64,000 bases of DNA, taken from Nocardioides astragali. Its GTDB lineage: Bacteria; Actinomycetota; Actinomycetes; Propionibacteriales; Nocardioidaceae. Every line of letters begins with the position of its first letter. Within the stretch, counting starts at the first letter, position 1. Position numbers and translations under genes: made by a program. The notes beneath the pieces are model-generated. The model was given only the letters and a program-made list of their open reading frames with translations. It was not told the origin of the DNA and made no database searches. The stretch is taken from positions 192,731 to 256,730 of the forward strand of contig NZ_JAFMZM010000007.1 in assembly GCF_024436375.1 (NCBI RefSeq), written 5' to 3'. Positions 25,464-35,384 of the stretch are shown here, one piece after another.

Positions 25464-26039
25464 ATGTCCAGCAAGTTCCGCGTCCCGAAGGCCACCATCG
25501 ACGGCGCCTACGGCGCAGTGATGACCCGCGTCGCCAAGCGCATGTGGGGCCAGGTGCCCGACAACGCCTACGTGCTGTGGCACAACAAGCCGGTCCTGAA
25601 GGCGCTGTTCGGCTTCGAGAACAAGGTGCAGAAGTGGAAGGCGCTCGACCCGCACCTCAAGACGTACGCCGAGATGGCCAGCGCGGGCGTGATCGGCTGC
25701 TCGTGGTGCATGGACTTCGGCTACTTCATGGCGCACACCAAGGGGCTCGACGAGGCCAAGGTGCGCGAGGTGCCCCGATGGCGCGACTCCGACGTGTTCA
25801 CCGACCTCGAGCGCGAGGTGATGGCGTACGCCGAGGCGATGACGGTCACGCCCCCGACCGTGATCGACGAGATGGTCGCCCACCTCGACGAGCAGCTCGG
25901 GCACGCGGCGATGGTCGAGCTGACGATGATGGTCGCCATCGAGAACGAGCGGTCGCGCTTCAACTCCGCCATGGGCCTGGCCAGCCAGGGCTACAGCGAC
26001 GTCTGCGAGCTGCCGCTGGCCGTATCCTCGGCGCCGTGA
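25464..26039 (+). CDS. carboxymuconolactone decarboxylase/AhpD-family protein
   Basis: A 191-residue all-helical CMD/AhpD protein. The redox-type pair CSWC lies in VIGCSWCMDFGYFMAHTKG near residue 75, with the usual downstream His. Such partners of ECF41 sigma factors are thought to be peroxidase- or oxidoreductase-like, but their substrates are not established. It is translated from ATG 25464 under a TGTCACA-type promoter and its stop overlaps the sigma gene start (GTGA). The pair is the conserved ECF41 arrangement. Confidence 0.9.
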   Translation: MSSKFRVPKATIDGAYGAVMTRVAKRMWGQVPDNAYVLWHNKPVLKALFGFENKVQKWKALDPHLKTYAEMASAGVIGCSWCMDFGYFMAHTKGLDEAKVREVPRWRDSDVFTDLEREVMAYAEAMTVTPPTVIDEMVAHLDEQLGHAAMVELTMMVAIENERSRFNSAMGLASQGYSDVCELPLAVSSAP

Positions 26040-26965
26040 GCACGAACGGGGAGTCGGCCGAGCAGTCCACGCAGGAGTCCACTGGGGAGCTCACCCGAGA
26101 TTTCCTGGCGCACCGCAACCTGCTCTTCACGGTCGCCTACGAGATGCTCGGCTCGGCGGCCGACGCCGAGGACGTGCTGCAGGAGGTCTGGCTGCGGTGG
26201 GCCTCGGCGCGGTCCGGGGAAGCGGCCGAGGAGGTGCGCGACCCGCGGGCCTACCTGGTCAGGATCACCACCCGCCTCAGCCTGAACCGGCTGCGGACCC
26301 TCGCCCGGCGCCGCGAGGACTACGTCGGTCCCTGGCTGCCCGAGCCGCTCCTCACCGCGCCGGACGTCGCCGACGACGTCGAGCTCGCCGACAGCGTGTC
26401 CACCGCCATGCTGCTGGTGCTGGAGACGCTGACGGAGACCGAGCGGGCAGTGTTCGTGCTGCGCGACGTCTTCGACCTGCCGTACGACGAGATCGCCGAG
26501 GCGGTCGGCAAGACGCCCGCGGCGGTACGGCAGATCGCGCACCGCGCCCGGTCGCACGTGGAGGCGCGCCGGCCCCGGGCGGCGGCGTCGGCGGCGGAGC
26601 AGCAGGCGGCGATCGAGCGGTTCCGCGAGGCGACGGCGACGGGCGACCTGCAGGCGCTGCTGGACGTGCTGTCGCCGGACGTCGTGCTCGTCACCGACGG
26701 CGGCGGCAAGAGGCAAGCGGCGCTGCGGCCGATCGTGGGCGTGGAGAAGGTGCTGCGCTTCCTCACGGCCGTGCGCCCGGAGTCGGTCGAGCTGGTGCCG
26801 ATGTGGCTCAACGGCCAGCCGGCGATGCAGTTCGTGATCGACGGGGTCACCGACGGCGTGGGCACCGCCCTGATCCAGGACGGCGTCGTGACCGCCCTCT
26901 ACCTCGTCCGCAACCCCGACAAGCTGGGCCGCCTGGGCGAGGAGGTCGCGCTGGCGCGCAGCTGA
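26036..26965 (+). CDS. sigJ: ECF41 RNA polymerase sigma factor with SnoaL-like regulatory domain (SigJ-type)
   Basis: A 309-residue extracytoplasmic-function sigma factor. Sigma2 covers residues 25-95 (LLFTVAYEMLGSAADAEDVLQ and VWLRWASA), sigma4 residues 120-180 (LTETERAVFVLRDVFDLPYD, then EIAEAVGKTPAAVRQIAHRA). The linker has the ECF41 marker WLPEP. A C-terminal SnoaL_2-like domain of about 110 residues carries the two ECF41 motifs DGGGK and NPDKL that tune activity without a separate anti-sigma factor. GTG 26036 overlaps the decarboxylase stop. The signal sensed is unknown for the group; oxidative stress is one proposal for mycobacterial SigJ. Confidence 0.94.
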   Translation: MSTNGESAEQSTQESTGELTRDFLAHRNLLFTVAYEMLGSAADAEDVLQEVWLRWASARSGEAAEEVRDPRAYLVRITTRLSLNRLRTLARRREDYVGPWLPEPLLTAPDVADDVELADSVSTAMLLVLETLTETERAVFVLRDVFDLPYDEIAEAVGKTPAAVRQIAHRARSHVEARRPRAAASAAEQQAAIERFREATATGDLQALLDVLSPDVVLVTDGGGKRQAALRPIVGVEKVLRFLTAVRPESVELVPMWLNGQPAMQFVIDGVTDGVGTALIQDGVVTALYLVRNPDKLGRLGEEVALARS

Positions 26966-26981
26966 CGCCGACCGGCAGACC

Positions 26982-27521
26982 TCAGGCGTCCGCGCCGAGG
27001 CTCTCGTCGGCGATGTTGTCGAGGTCGTTGCCGTGGCCCTCGACCTTGAAGCGCTCGAAGGAGGCGTGGACCTCGGCCTCGGCCTCGACCCGGCCGACCC
27101 AGTCGGCGCCCTCGACGGACTTGCCGGGCTCGAGGTCCTTGTAGACCTCGAAGAAGTGCTGGATCTCGAGCCGGTCGTACTTGGAGACGTGGTTGATGTC
27201 GCGCAGGTGCTCCAGGCGGGGGTCGTGGCTGGGGACGCACAGGACCTTGTCGTCGCCGCCGGCCTCGTCGGTCATCCGGAACATGCCGATGGCGCGGCAC
27301 TCGATGAGGCAGCCCGGGAAGGTCGGCTGCTGGAGGATCACGAGCGCGTCGAGCGGGTCGCCGTCCTGGCCGAGGGTGTTCTCGATGAAGCCGTAGTCGG
27401 CCGGATAGGCCGTCGAGGTGAAGAGCATGCGGTCCAGGCGGATGCGCCCGGTCTCGTGGTCGACCTCGTACTTGTTGCGCTCACCCTTGGGGATCTCCAC
27501 CAGCACGTCGAACGTCAGCAC
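26982..27521 (-). CDS. ppa: inorganic pyrophosphatase
   Basis: A 179-residue family I soluble pyrophosphatase that hydrolyses PPi to two phosphates, pulling biosynthetic reactions forward. The catalytic and metal residues are conserved in [40 protein letters not shown] and the Asp-rich [15 protein letters not shown] 27521 is selected: it has a GAGGAA ribosome site and gives the family-typical N-terminus; the frame is open 15 residues further upstream. It is divergent from the PBP4 gene with a 105-bp gap. The C-terminal acidic tail is a little longer than in E. coli. Confidence 0.95.
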   Translation of the reverse strand: MLTFDVLVEIPKGERNKYEVDHETGRIRLDRMLFTSTAYPADYGFIENTLGQDGDPLDALVILQQPTFPGCLIECRAIGMFRMTDEAGGDDKVLCVPSHDPRLEHLRDINHVSKYDRLEIQHFFEVYKDLEPGKSVEGADWVGRVEAEAEVHASFERFKVEGHGNDLDNIADESLGADA

Positions 27522-27626
27522 GTCTTCCTCCACACTCTCGGCACGCCTTCGGGCCGTCAACGACATCGAGCTCCGCCACGTCCGGCGAGGGCCCGACGCG
27601 CACTTCTAGGGGCAGTGTCGCGCACA

Positions 27627-29108
27627 ATGGCCCCGATGCGCGAAGCGGGAGGGTCCAAACGGCGACGTGACGTACGCCACCTCGTGGTGACGTGGCTGCC
27701 GACACTGCTGGTGCTCGCCCTGCTCGCTGCCGGGGTCGGAGCCCACCGCTACGAGTGGGGTCCGCGCTACCTGCCCTGGCTCGCGGCCGACCCGGTCACC
27801 GAGCCCGAGGCCGTGCTGCCGCCGGCAGGGCTCGACCTCCCCGACTGGTCCGCCCCGGAGATCGGGGCGGAGGTCGTGGACGGATCGAGGGCGATCGCTC
27901 CGGAGAAGGTGGCGGCGGCCGTGACCCCCGAGCTGTCCGACCCCGACCTCGGTCGCCACGTCGTCGGCGCGGTGACCTCCCTGACGCCGGGCTCCGAGAC
28001 GTGGACCTCGGGCGACGGGCGCTACCTCCCAGCCTCGACCACCAAGCTGCTGACCCTGGGCGCGGCGCTCGCGACGCTCGGCCCGGACCACCGGTTCACC
28101 ACCCGCGTCGTGCGCGGGGAGAAGCCGCGCGAGATCGTGCTGGTCGGCGGAGGAGACCCGCTCCTGGCGAGCAAGCCGCTCACGATCGCCGAGGCCGAGT
28201 CCACCTACCCCGCCCGCGCCGACGTCAGCTCGCTCGCGCTGGCGGCCGCCGACGCGCTCGACGGGCGGGGGCGGGTCAGGGTGCGCTTCGACGACAGCCT
28301 CTTCTCCGGTCCCACGGACAACCCGGCGTGGCGCAAGGACTACGTGCCCGACGACATCGTCAGCCCGATCACCGCGCTCATGGTTGACAGCGGCCGGGAG
28401 CCGGACGGCGACGACCGGTCCGACGACCCCTCCCTGGCCGCCGCCCGGGCCTTTGCCGCGGCCCTCGACGCCGCCGGCCTGACCGTGGCCGGCGAGCCGC
28501 AGCGGGTCGTCGTACCTCCGGGGACGGAGGAGCTGGCCTCGGTCCAGAGCGCCCCGCTGTCCGAGATCGCCGAGCGCATCATCGACGTCAGTGACAACGA
28601 GGGCTCCGAGGTCGTCGCCCACCACGTCGGGCTCGCGACGTCCGGGACGGGCTCGTTCGAGGCGGGGGCGGCCGGCGTCGTCGGCACCCTCGGGGAGCTG
28701 GGGATCGACGTGGGCGGTGACGAGCTGTACGACGGCTCGGGCCTCTCGCGCCGCAACCGGGTCGCCGCCACCACCGTCCTCGCGCTGCTCCAGCACGCGG
28801 CCGGCCCGGACGGCGAGGCGATGCGCAGCCTCGTCACCGGCCTGCCGGTCGCCGGCTTCACGGGCTCGCTGACCTACCGGTTCGCCGAGGGGCCGGCGGT
28901 CGCCCGCGGGATGGTGCGAGCCAAGACCGGGACCCTCACCGGCGTCCATGCCCTCGCCGGGATCGCGGCCGGGCGCGACGGCGGGCTGATGGCCTTCGTG
29001 TTCGCGGCCGACAAGACCAGGCCCGAGGACATGTACGACGCCCCCGAGGCGCTCGACCGCGCGGCCGCCGCTCTCGCGGCGTGCCGGTGCTCGCGAGGCC
29101 CCGGCTAG
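27627..29108 (+). CDS. dacB: D-alanyl-D-alanine carboxypeptidase/endopeptidase (PBP4, S13 family)
   Basis: A 493-residue low-molecular-mass penicillin-binding protein. A basic N-terminus and one membrane helix (HLVVTWLPTLLVLALLAAGV) export or anchor it. The active-site motifs are SxxK in LPASTTKLLTLG near residue 135, SxN in IDVSDNEGSEVVAHH near 325 and KTG in VRAKTGTLTGVHALAG near 435. The long insert after SxxK is characteristic of S13. It trims or cuts peptidoglycan cross-bridges outside the membrane. ATG 27627 and ATG 27636 are both possible starts. It heads a run of same-strand genes through tilS and hpt. Confidence 0.93.
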   Translation: MAPMREAGGSKRRRDVRHLVVTWLPTLLVLALLAAGVGAHRYEWGPRYLPWLAADPVTEPEAVLPPAGLDLPDWSAPEIGAEVVDGSRAIAPEKVAAAVTPELSDPDLGRHVVGAVTSLTPGSETWTSGDGRYLPASTTKLLTLGAALATLGPDHRFTTRVVRGEKPREIVLVGGGDPLLASKPLTIAEAESTYPARADVSSLALAAADALDGRGRVRVRFDDSLFSGPTDNPAWRKDYVPDDIVSPITALMVDSGREPDGDDRSDDPSLAAARAFAAALDAAGLTVAGEPQRVVVPPGTEELASVQSAPLSEIAERIIDVSDNEGSEVVAHHVGLATSGTGSFEAGAAGVVGTLGELGIDVGGDELYDGSGLSRRNRVAATTVLALLQHAAGPDGEAMRSLVTGLPVAGFTGSLTYRFAEGPAVARGMVRAKTGTLTGVHALAGIAAGRDGGLMAFVFAADKTRPEDMYDAPEALDRAAAALAACRCSRGPG

Positions 29109-29117
29109 GGTCCCTGT

Positions 29118-30134
29118 ATGAACCTGGTCGACTGGGACTTCGCCGTCACCGTGGGGACCCGGGTCGCCGGGCCCGGACCCGACGTGTCCGCCGACGAGGC
29201 GGCAGCCGCCGTGGTCGAGCTCCGGGAAGGGGCCGACCGGTCCACACCCCTGGTCCGCGAGTTCACCGGCCTCCAGACCGCCGAGGGCACCGCACCTGTC
29301 CTCGTCGTCGACCGGTCCGGCTGGGTCCAGGCCAACGCCGACGGCTTCGCGAAGATCCTCTCGCCGATCGTCCACAAGCTCACCGAGAAGAAGGGCGCCC
29401 CCTCCCCGTTCGCGGAGGCCATCGGCTCGCGCGTCACCGGCGGGGAGGTGGGGCTGATGCTCGGGTTCCTCGGCACCAAGGTGCTGGGACAGTTCGACCC
29501 GTTCTACTCGCCCCACGGCCGGCTGCTGCTCGTCGCTCCCAACGTCGTCCACGTCGAGCGCGAGATCGACGCCGATCCGCGCGACTTCCGCCTCTGGGTG
29601 TGCCTGCACGAGGAGACCCACCGCGTGCAGTTCACCGCCAACCCGTGGCTGGGCGAGCACCTGATGACCCAGATGAACGCCATCGCCGACTCGATCGAGC
29701 CGACCGCGATCATCGACGCGCTGCGTCGCGGCGCGGAGGCCATCCGGGGCGGCAACGGCAGCATGCTCGACCTCGTCTCCACGCCCGAGCAGAAGGAGAT
29801 CCTCGACCGCGTCACCGGGGTGATGTCCCTGCTGGAGGGCCACGCCGACGTGGTCATGGACGGCGTCGGACCGACCGTCATCCCGTCGGTGGCCCAGATC
29901 CGCACGAAGTTCAACCAGCGCCGGCAGGGCGTCGGCACGCTCGACAAGCTGTTGCGACGCCTGCTCGGCCTCGACGCCAAGATGGCGCAGTACCGCGACG
30001 GCGCCGTCTTCGTCCGCCACGTCGTCGACCGCGTCGGGATGGAGGAGTTCAACGCCGTCTGGAGCGGACCCGACTCCCTGCCGTCCAAGGCCGAGATCAC
30101 CGACCCCGACGCCTGGGTCGCCCGCGTGCTGTGA
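29118..30134 (+). CDS. DUF2342 zinc-dependent metalloprotease-like protein
   Basis: A 338-residue protein of the actinobacterial DUF2342 family, annotated variously as a zinc metalloprotease or coenzyme F420 biosynthesis-associated protein. The zinc-binding HExxH is in VCLHEETHRVQFTANPWL near residue 170, with a downstream Glu in LLEGHADVVMDGVGP near 245. There is no signal peptide. ATG 29118 is 9 bp after dacB and its stop overlaps the tilS start (GTGA at 30131-30134). The constant linkage to tilS and hpt in actinobacteria suggests a housekeeping role, but the substrate is not known. Confidence 0.85.
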   Translation: MNLVDWDFAVTVGTRVAGPGPDVSADEAAAAVVELREGADRSTPLVREFTGLQTAEGTAPVLVVDRSGWVQANADGFAKILSPIVHKLTEKKGAPSPFAEAIGSRVTGGEVGLMLGFLGTKVLGQFDPFYSPHGRLLLVAPNVVHVEREIDADPRDFRLWVCLHEETHRVQFTANPWLGEHLMTQMNAIADSIEPTAIIDALRRGAEAIRGGNGSMLDLVSTPEQKEILDRVTGVMSLLEGHADVVMDGVGPTVIPSVAQIRTKFNQRRQGVGTLDKLLRRLLGLDAKMAQYRDGAVFVRHVVDRVGMEEFNAVWSGPDSLPSKAEITDPDAWVARVL

Positions 30135-31105
30135 CGCTCCACCCCTCCATCGCCGCGGTCCGGGTCCCGGTCCGGGCCGCTCTGTCGCGGCTCTCGGAGG
30201 GCGACGTCGTCGCCGTGGCGTGCAGCGGCGGCGCCGACTCGCTCGCGCTGGCCTCGGCCGCCGTGTTCGAGGGCCACAAGCTCGCCCAGCGGATCGTCGG
30301 GGTGACCGTGGACCACGGGCTGCAGCCCGGCTCGGCCGAGCAGGCGGACCGCGTCGTCGCCCAGCTCGCGGCCATGGGCGTCGACGAGACGCTGACGGCG
30401 CGCGTCGAGGTCGCCAACGCCTCCGGCCTCGGCCCCGAGGCAGCGGCCCGTGAGGCGAGGTACGCCGTGCTGGAGGAGGTGGCCGAGCGGCTCGGCGCCC
30501 GCGCGGTCCTGCTCGGCCACACCCTCGACGACCAGGCCGAGACCGTCCTGCTCGGCCTGACCCGCGGCTCGGGCGGTCGCTCGCTGCAAGGGATGCGGCC
30601 GGACTTCGGCGTCTTCGCGCGCCCGCTGCTCGGCGTACGTCGTGACGACACGATCACCGCCTGTCAGGTCGAGGGCCTGGGGTTCTGGGACGACCCCCAC
30701 AACCACGACCCCGGCTACACGCGCGTCCGGGTGCGCGACCGCGTGCTGCCGGTGCTGGAGGCCGAGCTCGGGCCGGGGATCGCCGAGGCCCTCGCGCGCA
30801 CCGCCGACCAGCTGCGCGAGGACACCCTCCTGCTCGACGAGCTCACCGGTGAGGCGCTGGCTCGCGCCCGCAGGCCGGGCGGCCTCGACATCTCGACCCT
30901 GCGCCTCGAACAGCCGGCACTGCGCCACCGGGCGATCCACCGCACGGCCCTCGAGGCAGGCGTACCCGCCTCCGAGCTGACCCGCGGACACGTGCTGGAC
31001 GTCGACAAGCTGGTCGTCGGCTGGCGCGGCCAGCGCTGGGTCGACCTGCCCGGCCACCGGCGGGCCCTGCGCCGCGAGGGGCTGCTCGTCGTCGAACCCG
31101 CCTGA
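30131..31105 (+). CDS. tilS: tRNA(Ile)-lysidine synthetase
   Basis: A 324-residue TilS that attaches lysine to C34 of the CAU-anticodon tRNA-Ile with ATP, switching its codon from AUG to AUA. The PP-loop is VVAVACSGGADSLALASA near residue 30, and GHTLDDQAETVLLGLTRGSG near residue 130 is the second family signature. The N-terminal domain is complete and the C-terminal region is short, as in other actinobacterial TilS. GTG 30131 overlaps the preceding stop. The essential function and the position just before hpt and ftsH match the usual actinobacterial order. Confidence 0.95.
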   Translation: MTLHPSIAAVRVPVRAALSRLSEGDVVAVACSGGADSLALASAAVFEGHKLAQRIVGVTVDHGLQPGSAEQADRVVAQLAAMGVDETLTARVEVANASGLGPEAAAREARYAVLEEVAERLGARAVLLGHTLDDQAETVLLGLTRGSGGRSLQGMRPDFGVFARPLLGVRRDDTITACQVEGLGFWDDPHNHDPGYTRVRVRDRVLPVLEAELGPGIAEALARTADQLREDTLLLDELTGEALARARRPGGLDISTLRLEQPALRHRAIHRTALEAGVPASELTRGHVLDVDKLVVGWRGQRWVDLPGHRRALRREGLLVVEPA

Positions 31106-31183
31106 GGCGCGGGCCGGCCCGCCGAGCGGAAATCCATCGGGTCCCGGTCGAGCGACCCCGGGCAGCGCCCTAGGCTGCCTCCC

Positions 31184-31735
31184 ATGGACTCGTCCCACGT
31201 GGAGCACGAGCTGGTCAACATCCTCTTCACCGAGGCTCAGATCCAGCAGCGACTGGCCGAGATGGCCGAGCAGATCAGCGCCGACTACGAAGGACGCGAC
31301 CTGCTCGTGGTCGGCGTGCTGCGCGGCGCGGTGATGGTCATGGCCGACCTCTCGCGGGCGATGCCGGGCCACCTGGAGATGGACTGGATGGCGGTCAGCT
31401 CCTACGGCTCCGGCACCAAGTCGAGCGGGGTGGTCCGGATCCTCAAGGACCTCGACACCGACATCAGCGGGCGCGACGTGCTGATCGTCGACGAGATCAT
31501 CGACACCGGCCTGACGCTGAGCTGGTTGGTCAACAACCTCTCCAGCCGCAACCCCGCCAGCGTGGAGATCGCCACCTTGCTGCGCAAGCCCGAGGCACTG
31601 TCGATGCCGGTCGAGCCGAAGTACGTCGGGTGGGACATCCCCAACGAGTTCGTCGTCGGCTACGGCCTCGACTACCGCGAGCGCTACCGCAACCTGCGCG
31701 ACATCGGCACCCTCGCGCCGCACGTCTACTCCTGA
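31184..31735 (+). CDS. hpt: hypoxanthine phosphoribosyltransferase
   Basis: A 183-residue type I PRTase for purine salvage: hypoxanthine or guanine plus PRPP gives IMP or GMP. The PRPP loop is DVLIVDEIIDTGLTLSWLVN near residue 105, and the flexible-loop region is DWMAVSSYGSGTKSSGV near 70. The pyrophosphate loop is VVGVLRGAVMVMADL and the base-binding end is IPNEFVVGYGLDYRERYRNL. ATG 31184 follows a 78-bp gap after tilS. Downstream 114 bp separate it from ftsH. Confidence 0.96.
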   Translation: MDSSHVEHELVNILFTEAQIQQRLAEMAEQISADYEGRDLLVVGVLRGAVMVMADLSRAMPGHLEMDWMAVSSYGSGTKSSGVVRILKDLDTDISGRDVLIVDEIIDTGLTLSWLVNNLSSRNPASVEIATLLRKPEALSMPVEPKYVGWDIPNEFVVGYGLDYRERYRNLRDIGTLAPHVYS

Positions 31736-31849
31736 ACCGGGCGCCCTCTCGCCCTGTCAGGTCGCCCCGCTTCACCCCGCCTGAAACAATGGGCGCCCGA
31801 GCGGCCTGTACCGTCGCCCCACCAACTCCCGAACCGGTGAAAGCTACCT

Positions 31850-33904
31850 GTGAAGCGCATATTCAAGGGTCCCTGGCTGTGGATCGTCCTGTCCGCCTTC
31901 GCGGTGCTGCTGGCGATCCAGTTCCTCGCGCCCAGCGACGGATACGACGAGGTCAAGACCTCGACCCTCTCCAAGTACATCGCCGCCGGTGAGGTCAAGG
32001 AGATCGAGTTCAACGGCGTGGACTTCGAGATGCGGGCCACGCTCGACGACGGCGTCCGCGACAGCGGCGACAAGGTCTTCTCCACCTACGTCGCCGGTCA
32101 GGAGGAGACCCTGATCGCGGCCGCGGAGGAGCAGGTGGCCGCCGAGACCATGGAGTCCTACAAGGCCGACACCCCGCAGCCGAGCTTCCTCGGCTCGCTG
32201 CTCGCCACGCTCCTGCCGTTCGCGCTGATCATCCTGCTGTTCCTCTTCCTGATGAACCAGGCCCAGGGCGGCGGCGGTCGCGGGGTCATGCAGTTCGCCA
32301 AGTCCAAGGCCAAGCTGATCACCAAGGACATGCCGAAGACGACGTTCAGCGACGTCGCCGGCTGCGAGGAGGCGATCGAGGAGCTCGGGGAGATCAAGGA
32401 GTTCCTCCAGGAGCCGGCCAAGTTCCAGGCCGTCGGCGCCAAGATCCCCAAGGGCGTCCTGCTCTACGGCCCGCCCGGCACCGGCAAGACCCTGCTGGCC
32501 CGCGCTGTCGCCGGTGAGGCAGGCACCCCCTTCTACTCCATCTCCGGGTCCGACTTCGTCGAGATGTTCGTGGGTGTCGGCGCCAGCCGCGTCCGCGACC
32601 TCTTCGAGCAGGCCAAGGAGAACGCCCCGGCCATCGTCTTCATCGACGAGATCGACGCCGTCGGCCGTCACCGTGGCGCCGGCATGGGCGGCGGGCACGA
32701 CGAGCGCGAGCAGACCCTCAACCAGCTGCTGGTCGAGATGGACGGCTTCGACGTCCGCGGAGGGGTCATCCTCATCGCCGCCACCAACCGGCCCGACGTG
32801 CTCGACCCTGCGCTGTTGCGCCCGGGTCGCTTCGACCGCCAGATCCAGGTCGACGCGCCCGACCTCAACGGTCGTCACCAGATCCTCAAGGTGCACTCGC
32901 GGGGCAAGCCGATCGCCCCCGACATCGACCTGCTCGGCATCGCCCGACGCACTCCCGGCTTCACCGGTGCCGACCTGGCCAACGTGCTCAACGAGGCCGC
33001 GCTCCTCACGGCCCGCACCAACGCCAAGATGATCGACAACGCGGCCCTCGACGAGGCGATCGACCGCGTCATCGCCGGCCCGCAGCGGCGTACGCGCCTG
33101 ATGAGCGAGCGCGAGAAGCTGGTCACCGCCTACCACGAGGGCGGCCACGCCCTGGTCGCCGCGGCGCTGCCCGGCACCGACCCGGTGCACAAGGTCACCA
33201 TCCTGCCGCGCGGTCGCGCGCTGGGCTACACGATGGTGCTGCCCGACCGCGACAAGTACTCCCAGACGCGCAGCGAGATGCTCGACTCCCTCGCCTACAT
33301 GCTCGGCGGCATGGCCGCGGAGGCGCTGATCTTCCACGACGTGACCTCCGGTGCCGGCAACGACATCGAGAAGGCGACCGGCCTGGCGCGGGCGATGGTC
33401 ACGCAGTACGGCATGACCGAGCGCCTCGGTGCGGTCAAGCTGGGCGACAGCAACTCCGAGCCCTTCCTGGGGCGCGACATGGGCCACACGCGCAACTACT
33501 CCGAGGAGACCGCCGCCGCGGTCGACGGGGAGATCAAGGCGCTCCTGGGCCACGCCCACCAGGAGGCCTTCGAGATCCTCCACGAGAACCGCGACGTCCT
33601 CGACGCGCTCGTGCTGGCGCTCCTCGACAAGGAGACCCTCGACAAGGCCGAGATCGCCGAGATCTTCGAGCCGCTGCGCAGGCGCCCCACGCGACCTGCC
33701 TGGACCGGCTCCCCAGAGCGGGTGCCGTCGTCGATCCCGCCGGTCGACGTCCCGCAGGAGATCCGCGACCGCGTGAGCGCCGAGGCTGCTGCCCAGGCCG
33801 AGGGCGGCGCCATCCTCACGCCCCCGGGGCCCGGGGGAGACGTCCACGGCGCGCCAGGTGTGCACCCGGACACCCCGACCCCCCCGTCGCCGGACGCCCC
33901 GTGA
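31850..33904 (+). CDS. ftsH: ATP-dependent zinc metalloprotease FtsH
   Basis: A 684-residue membrane AAA+ protease for quality control of membrane and regulatory proteins. Two membrane helices ([16 protein letters not shown] near residue 10; [18 protein letters not shown] near 120) flank the extracytoplasmic segment. The AAA module has Walker A GPPGTGKT, Walker [16 protein letters not shown], the pore motif [12 protein letters not shown] and [22 protein letters not shown]. The protease has HEGGHAL for zinc. The C-terminal 60 residues are a Pro/Gly/Asp-rich tail. GTG 31850 is the start; its stop overlaps folE (GTGA at 33901), linking ftsH to the folate genes. Confidence 0.97.
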   Translation: MKRIFKGPWLWIVLSAFAVLLAIQFLAPSDGYDEVKTSTLSKYIAAGEVKEIEFNGVDFEMRATLDDGVRDSGDKVFSTYVAGQEETLIAAAEEQVAAETMESYKADTPQPSFLGSLLATLLPFALIILLFLFLMNQAQGGGGRGVMQFAKSKAKLITKDMPKTTFSDVAGCEEAIEELGEIKEFLQEPAKFQAVGAKIPKGVLLYGPPGTGKTLLARAVAGEAGTPFYSISGSDFVEMFVGVGASRVRDLFEQAKENAPAIVFIDEIDAVGRHRGAGMGGGHDEREQTLNQLLVEMDGFDVRGGVILIAATNRPDVLDPALLRPGRFDRQIQVDAPDLNGRHQILKVHSRGKPIAPDIDLLGIARRTPGFTGADLANVLNEAALLTARTNAKMIDNAALDEAIDRVIAGPQRRTRLMSEREKLVTAYHEGGHALVAAALPGTDPVHKVTILPRGRALGYTMVLPDRDKYSQTRSEMLDSLAYMLGGMAAEALIFHDVTSGAGNDIEKATGLARAMVTQYGMTERLGAVKLGDSNSEPFLGRDMGHTRNYSEETAAAVDGEIKALLGHAHQEAFEILHENRDVLDALVLALLDKETLDKAEIAEIFEPLRRRPTRPAWTGSPERVPSSIPPVDVPQEIRDRVSAEAAAQAEGGAILTPPGPGGDVHGAPGVHPDTPTPPSPDAP

Positions 33905-34521
33905 CCGACCCGATCACCATGCCCGAGCGCGCGCCCGAGGACGTACCCGCCTTCGACCACGCGCGTGCCGAGGCTGCGGTCAGGGAGCTGCTCGCCGCGA
34001 TCGGGGAGGACCCCGAGCGCGAGGGCCTGCGCGACACCCCGGCCCGTGTGGCGCGCGCCTACGCCGAGCTGACCCAGGGCCTGCGCCAGACCGCTCATGA
34101 GGTGCTCACCACCACCTTCGACATCGGTCACGAGGAGATGATCCTGGTGCGCGACATCGAGCTGTGGTCGATGTGCGAGCACCACCTGGTGCCGTTCACG
34201 GGCGTGGCGCACGTCGGCTACATCCCGGCGGTGACCGGCAAGATCACCGGGCTGTCCAAGCTGGCCCGGCTCGTCGACGTCTACGCCAAGCGCCCGCAGG
34301 TCCAGGAGCGGCTGACCACGCAGGTCGCCGACTCCCTCATGGAGATCCTCGAGGCGCGCGGCGTGATCGTGGTGATCGAGGCCGAGCACCTCTGCATGAC
34401 CATGCGCGGGGTCAAGAAGGCCGGTGCCCGCACCATCACCTCGGCGGTCCGGGGCACGATGCTCACCAACCAGGCCACCCGCGCCGAGGCGATGGCGCTG
34501 ATCCACTCGGCGGCCAGGTGA
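33901..34521 (+). CDS. folE: GTP cyclohydrolase I
   Basis: A 206-residue GTP cyclohydrolase I, the first enzyme of tetrahydrofolate synthesis (GTP to dihydroneopterin triphosphate). Zinc and catalytic residues are conserved: the Cys/His pair in [20 protein letters not shown] near residue 90 and the second Cys in [18 protein letters not shown] near 160. [20 protein letters not shown] and [14 protein letters not shown] form the usual core. GTG 33901 overlaps the ftsH stop and the gene's own stop overlaps folP, so the fol genes are read as one operon. Confidence 0.97.
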   Translation: MTDPITMPERAPEDVPAFDHARAEAAVRELLAAIGEDPEREGLRDTPARVARAYAELTQGLRQTAHEVLTTTFDIGHEEMILVRDIELWSMCEHHLVPFTGVAHVGYIPAVTGKITGLSKLARLVDVYAKRPQVQERLTTQVADSLMEILEARGVIVVIEAEHLCMTMRGVKKAGARTITSAVRGTMLTNQATRAEAMALIHSAAR

Positions 34522-35384
34522 TCGAGGGCTCGCGGCCTCGAGCTCCCCGGGTGATGGGGATCGTCAACGTCACCCCCGACTCCTTCTCCGACGGCGGCCG
34601 CCACGACACCACCGAGGCGGCCGTCGCCCACGGCAGGGCCCTGCTGCGGCAGGGCGCCGACATCCTCGACATCGGGGGCGAGTCCACCCGCCCCGGCGCG
34701 ACCCGGCCGCTCGTCGCGGAGGAGCTCGAGCGGGTCGTCCCGGTGATCCGTGAGCTCGCCGCGGCCGGGGCCCTGGTGTCGGTCGACACGATGCGCGCCG
34801 AGGTGGCCGAGGCAGCGCTCGAGGCCGGTGCGCGGATCGTCAACGACGTCTCCGGCGGCCTGGCCGACCCGCGGATCCTCGACGTCGTCGCCGGCAGTGA
34901 GGCGTCCTACGTCGCGATGCACTGGCGTGCCCACGCCGACCGGATGCGCGACTTCACCGACTACGGCCCCGACGGTGTCGTCGAGTCCGTACGCCGTGAG
35001 CTGGGCGATCGGCTCACCGCCATCGAGGCGGCCGGCATCCCGCGCGAGCGGATCATGCTCGACCCGGGGCTGGGCTTCGCCAAGCAGCCCCACCACAACT
35101 GGGAGCTGCTGCGCGCGCTCGACGTGCTGGCCGGGCTGGGCTGCCCGCTTCTGGTCGGAGCGAGCCGCAAGTCCTTCCTGGGGACCCTCCTCGTGCCAGG
35201 TGGCCCTCCGCGACCGATCGAGGAGCGCGAGCACGCCCACGCGGCGCTCGTGGCGCTGCTCGCCGCACGGGGGGTCGACTGCCTGCGCGTGCACGACGTA
35301 CGCGCAACGCGCGACGCGTTGGCGGTGGCCGCGGCGTTGGCGGGCGAGGGGTCGAGGGACCAGCCGCGAGAGGGGACGCGATGA
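34518..35384 (+). CDS. folP: dihydropteroate synthase
   Basis: A 288-residue TIM-barrel enzyme that joins p-aminobenzoate to the pterin pyrophosphate; it is the sulfonamide target. The family signatures are [19 protein letters not shown] near residue 12 and [17 protein letters not shown] near 50. [33 protein letters not shown] and the final [19 protein letters not shown] are also intact. GTG 34518 overlaps the folE stop. The C-terminal tail ([13 protein letters not shown]) is polar and its last codons overlap the folB start. Confidence 0.97.
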   Translation: MIEGSRPRAPRVMGIVNVTPDSFSDGGRHDTTEAAVAHGRALLRQGADILDIGGESTRPGATRPLVAEELERVVPVIRELAAAGALVSVDTMRAEVAEAALEAGARIVNDVSGGLADPRILDVVAGSEASYVAMHWRAHADRMRDFTDYGPDGVVESVRRELGDRLTAIEAAGIPRERIMLDPGLGFAKQPHHNWELLRALDVLAGLGCPLLVGASRKSFLGTLLVPGGPPRPIEEREHAHAALVALLAARGVDCLRVHDVRATRDALAVAAALAGEGSRDQPREGTR

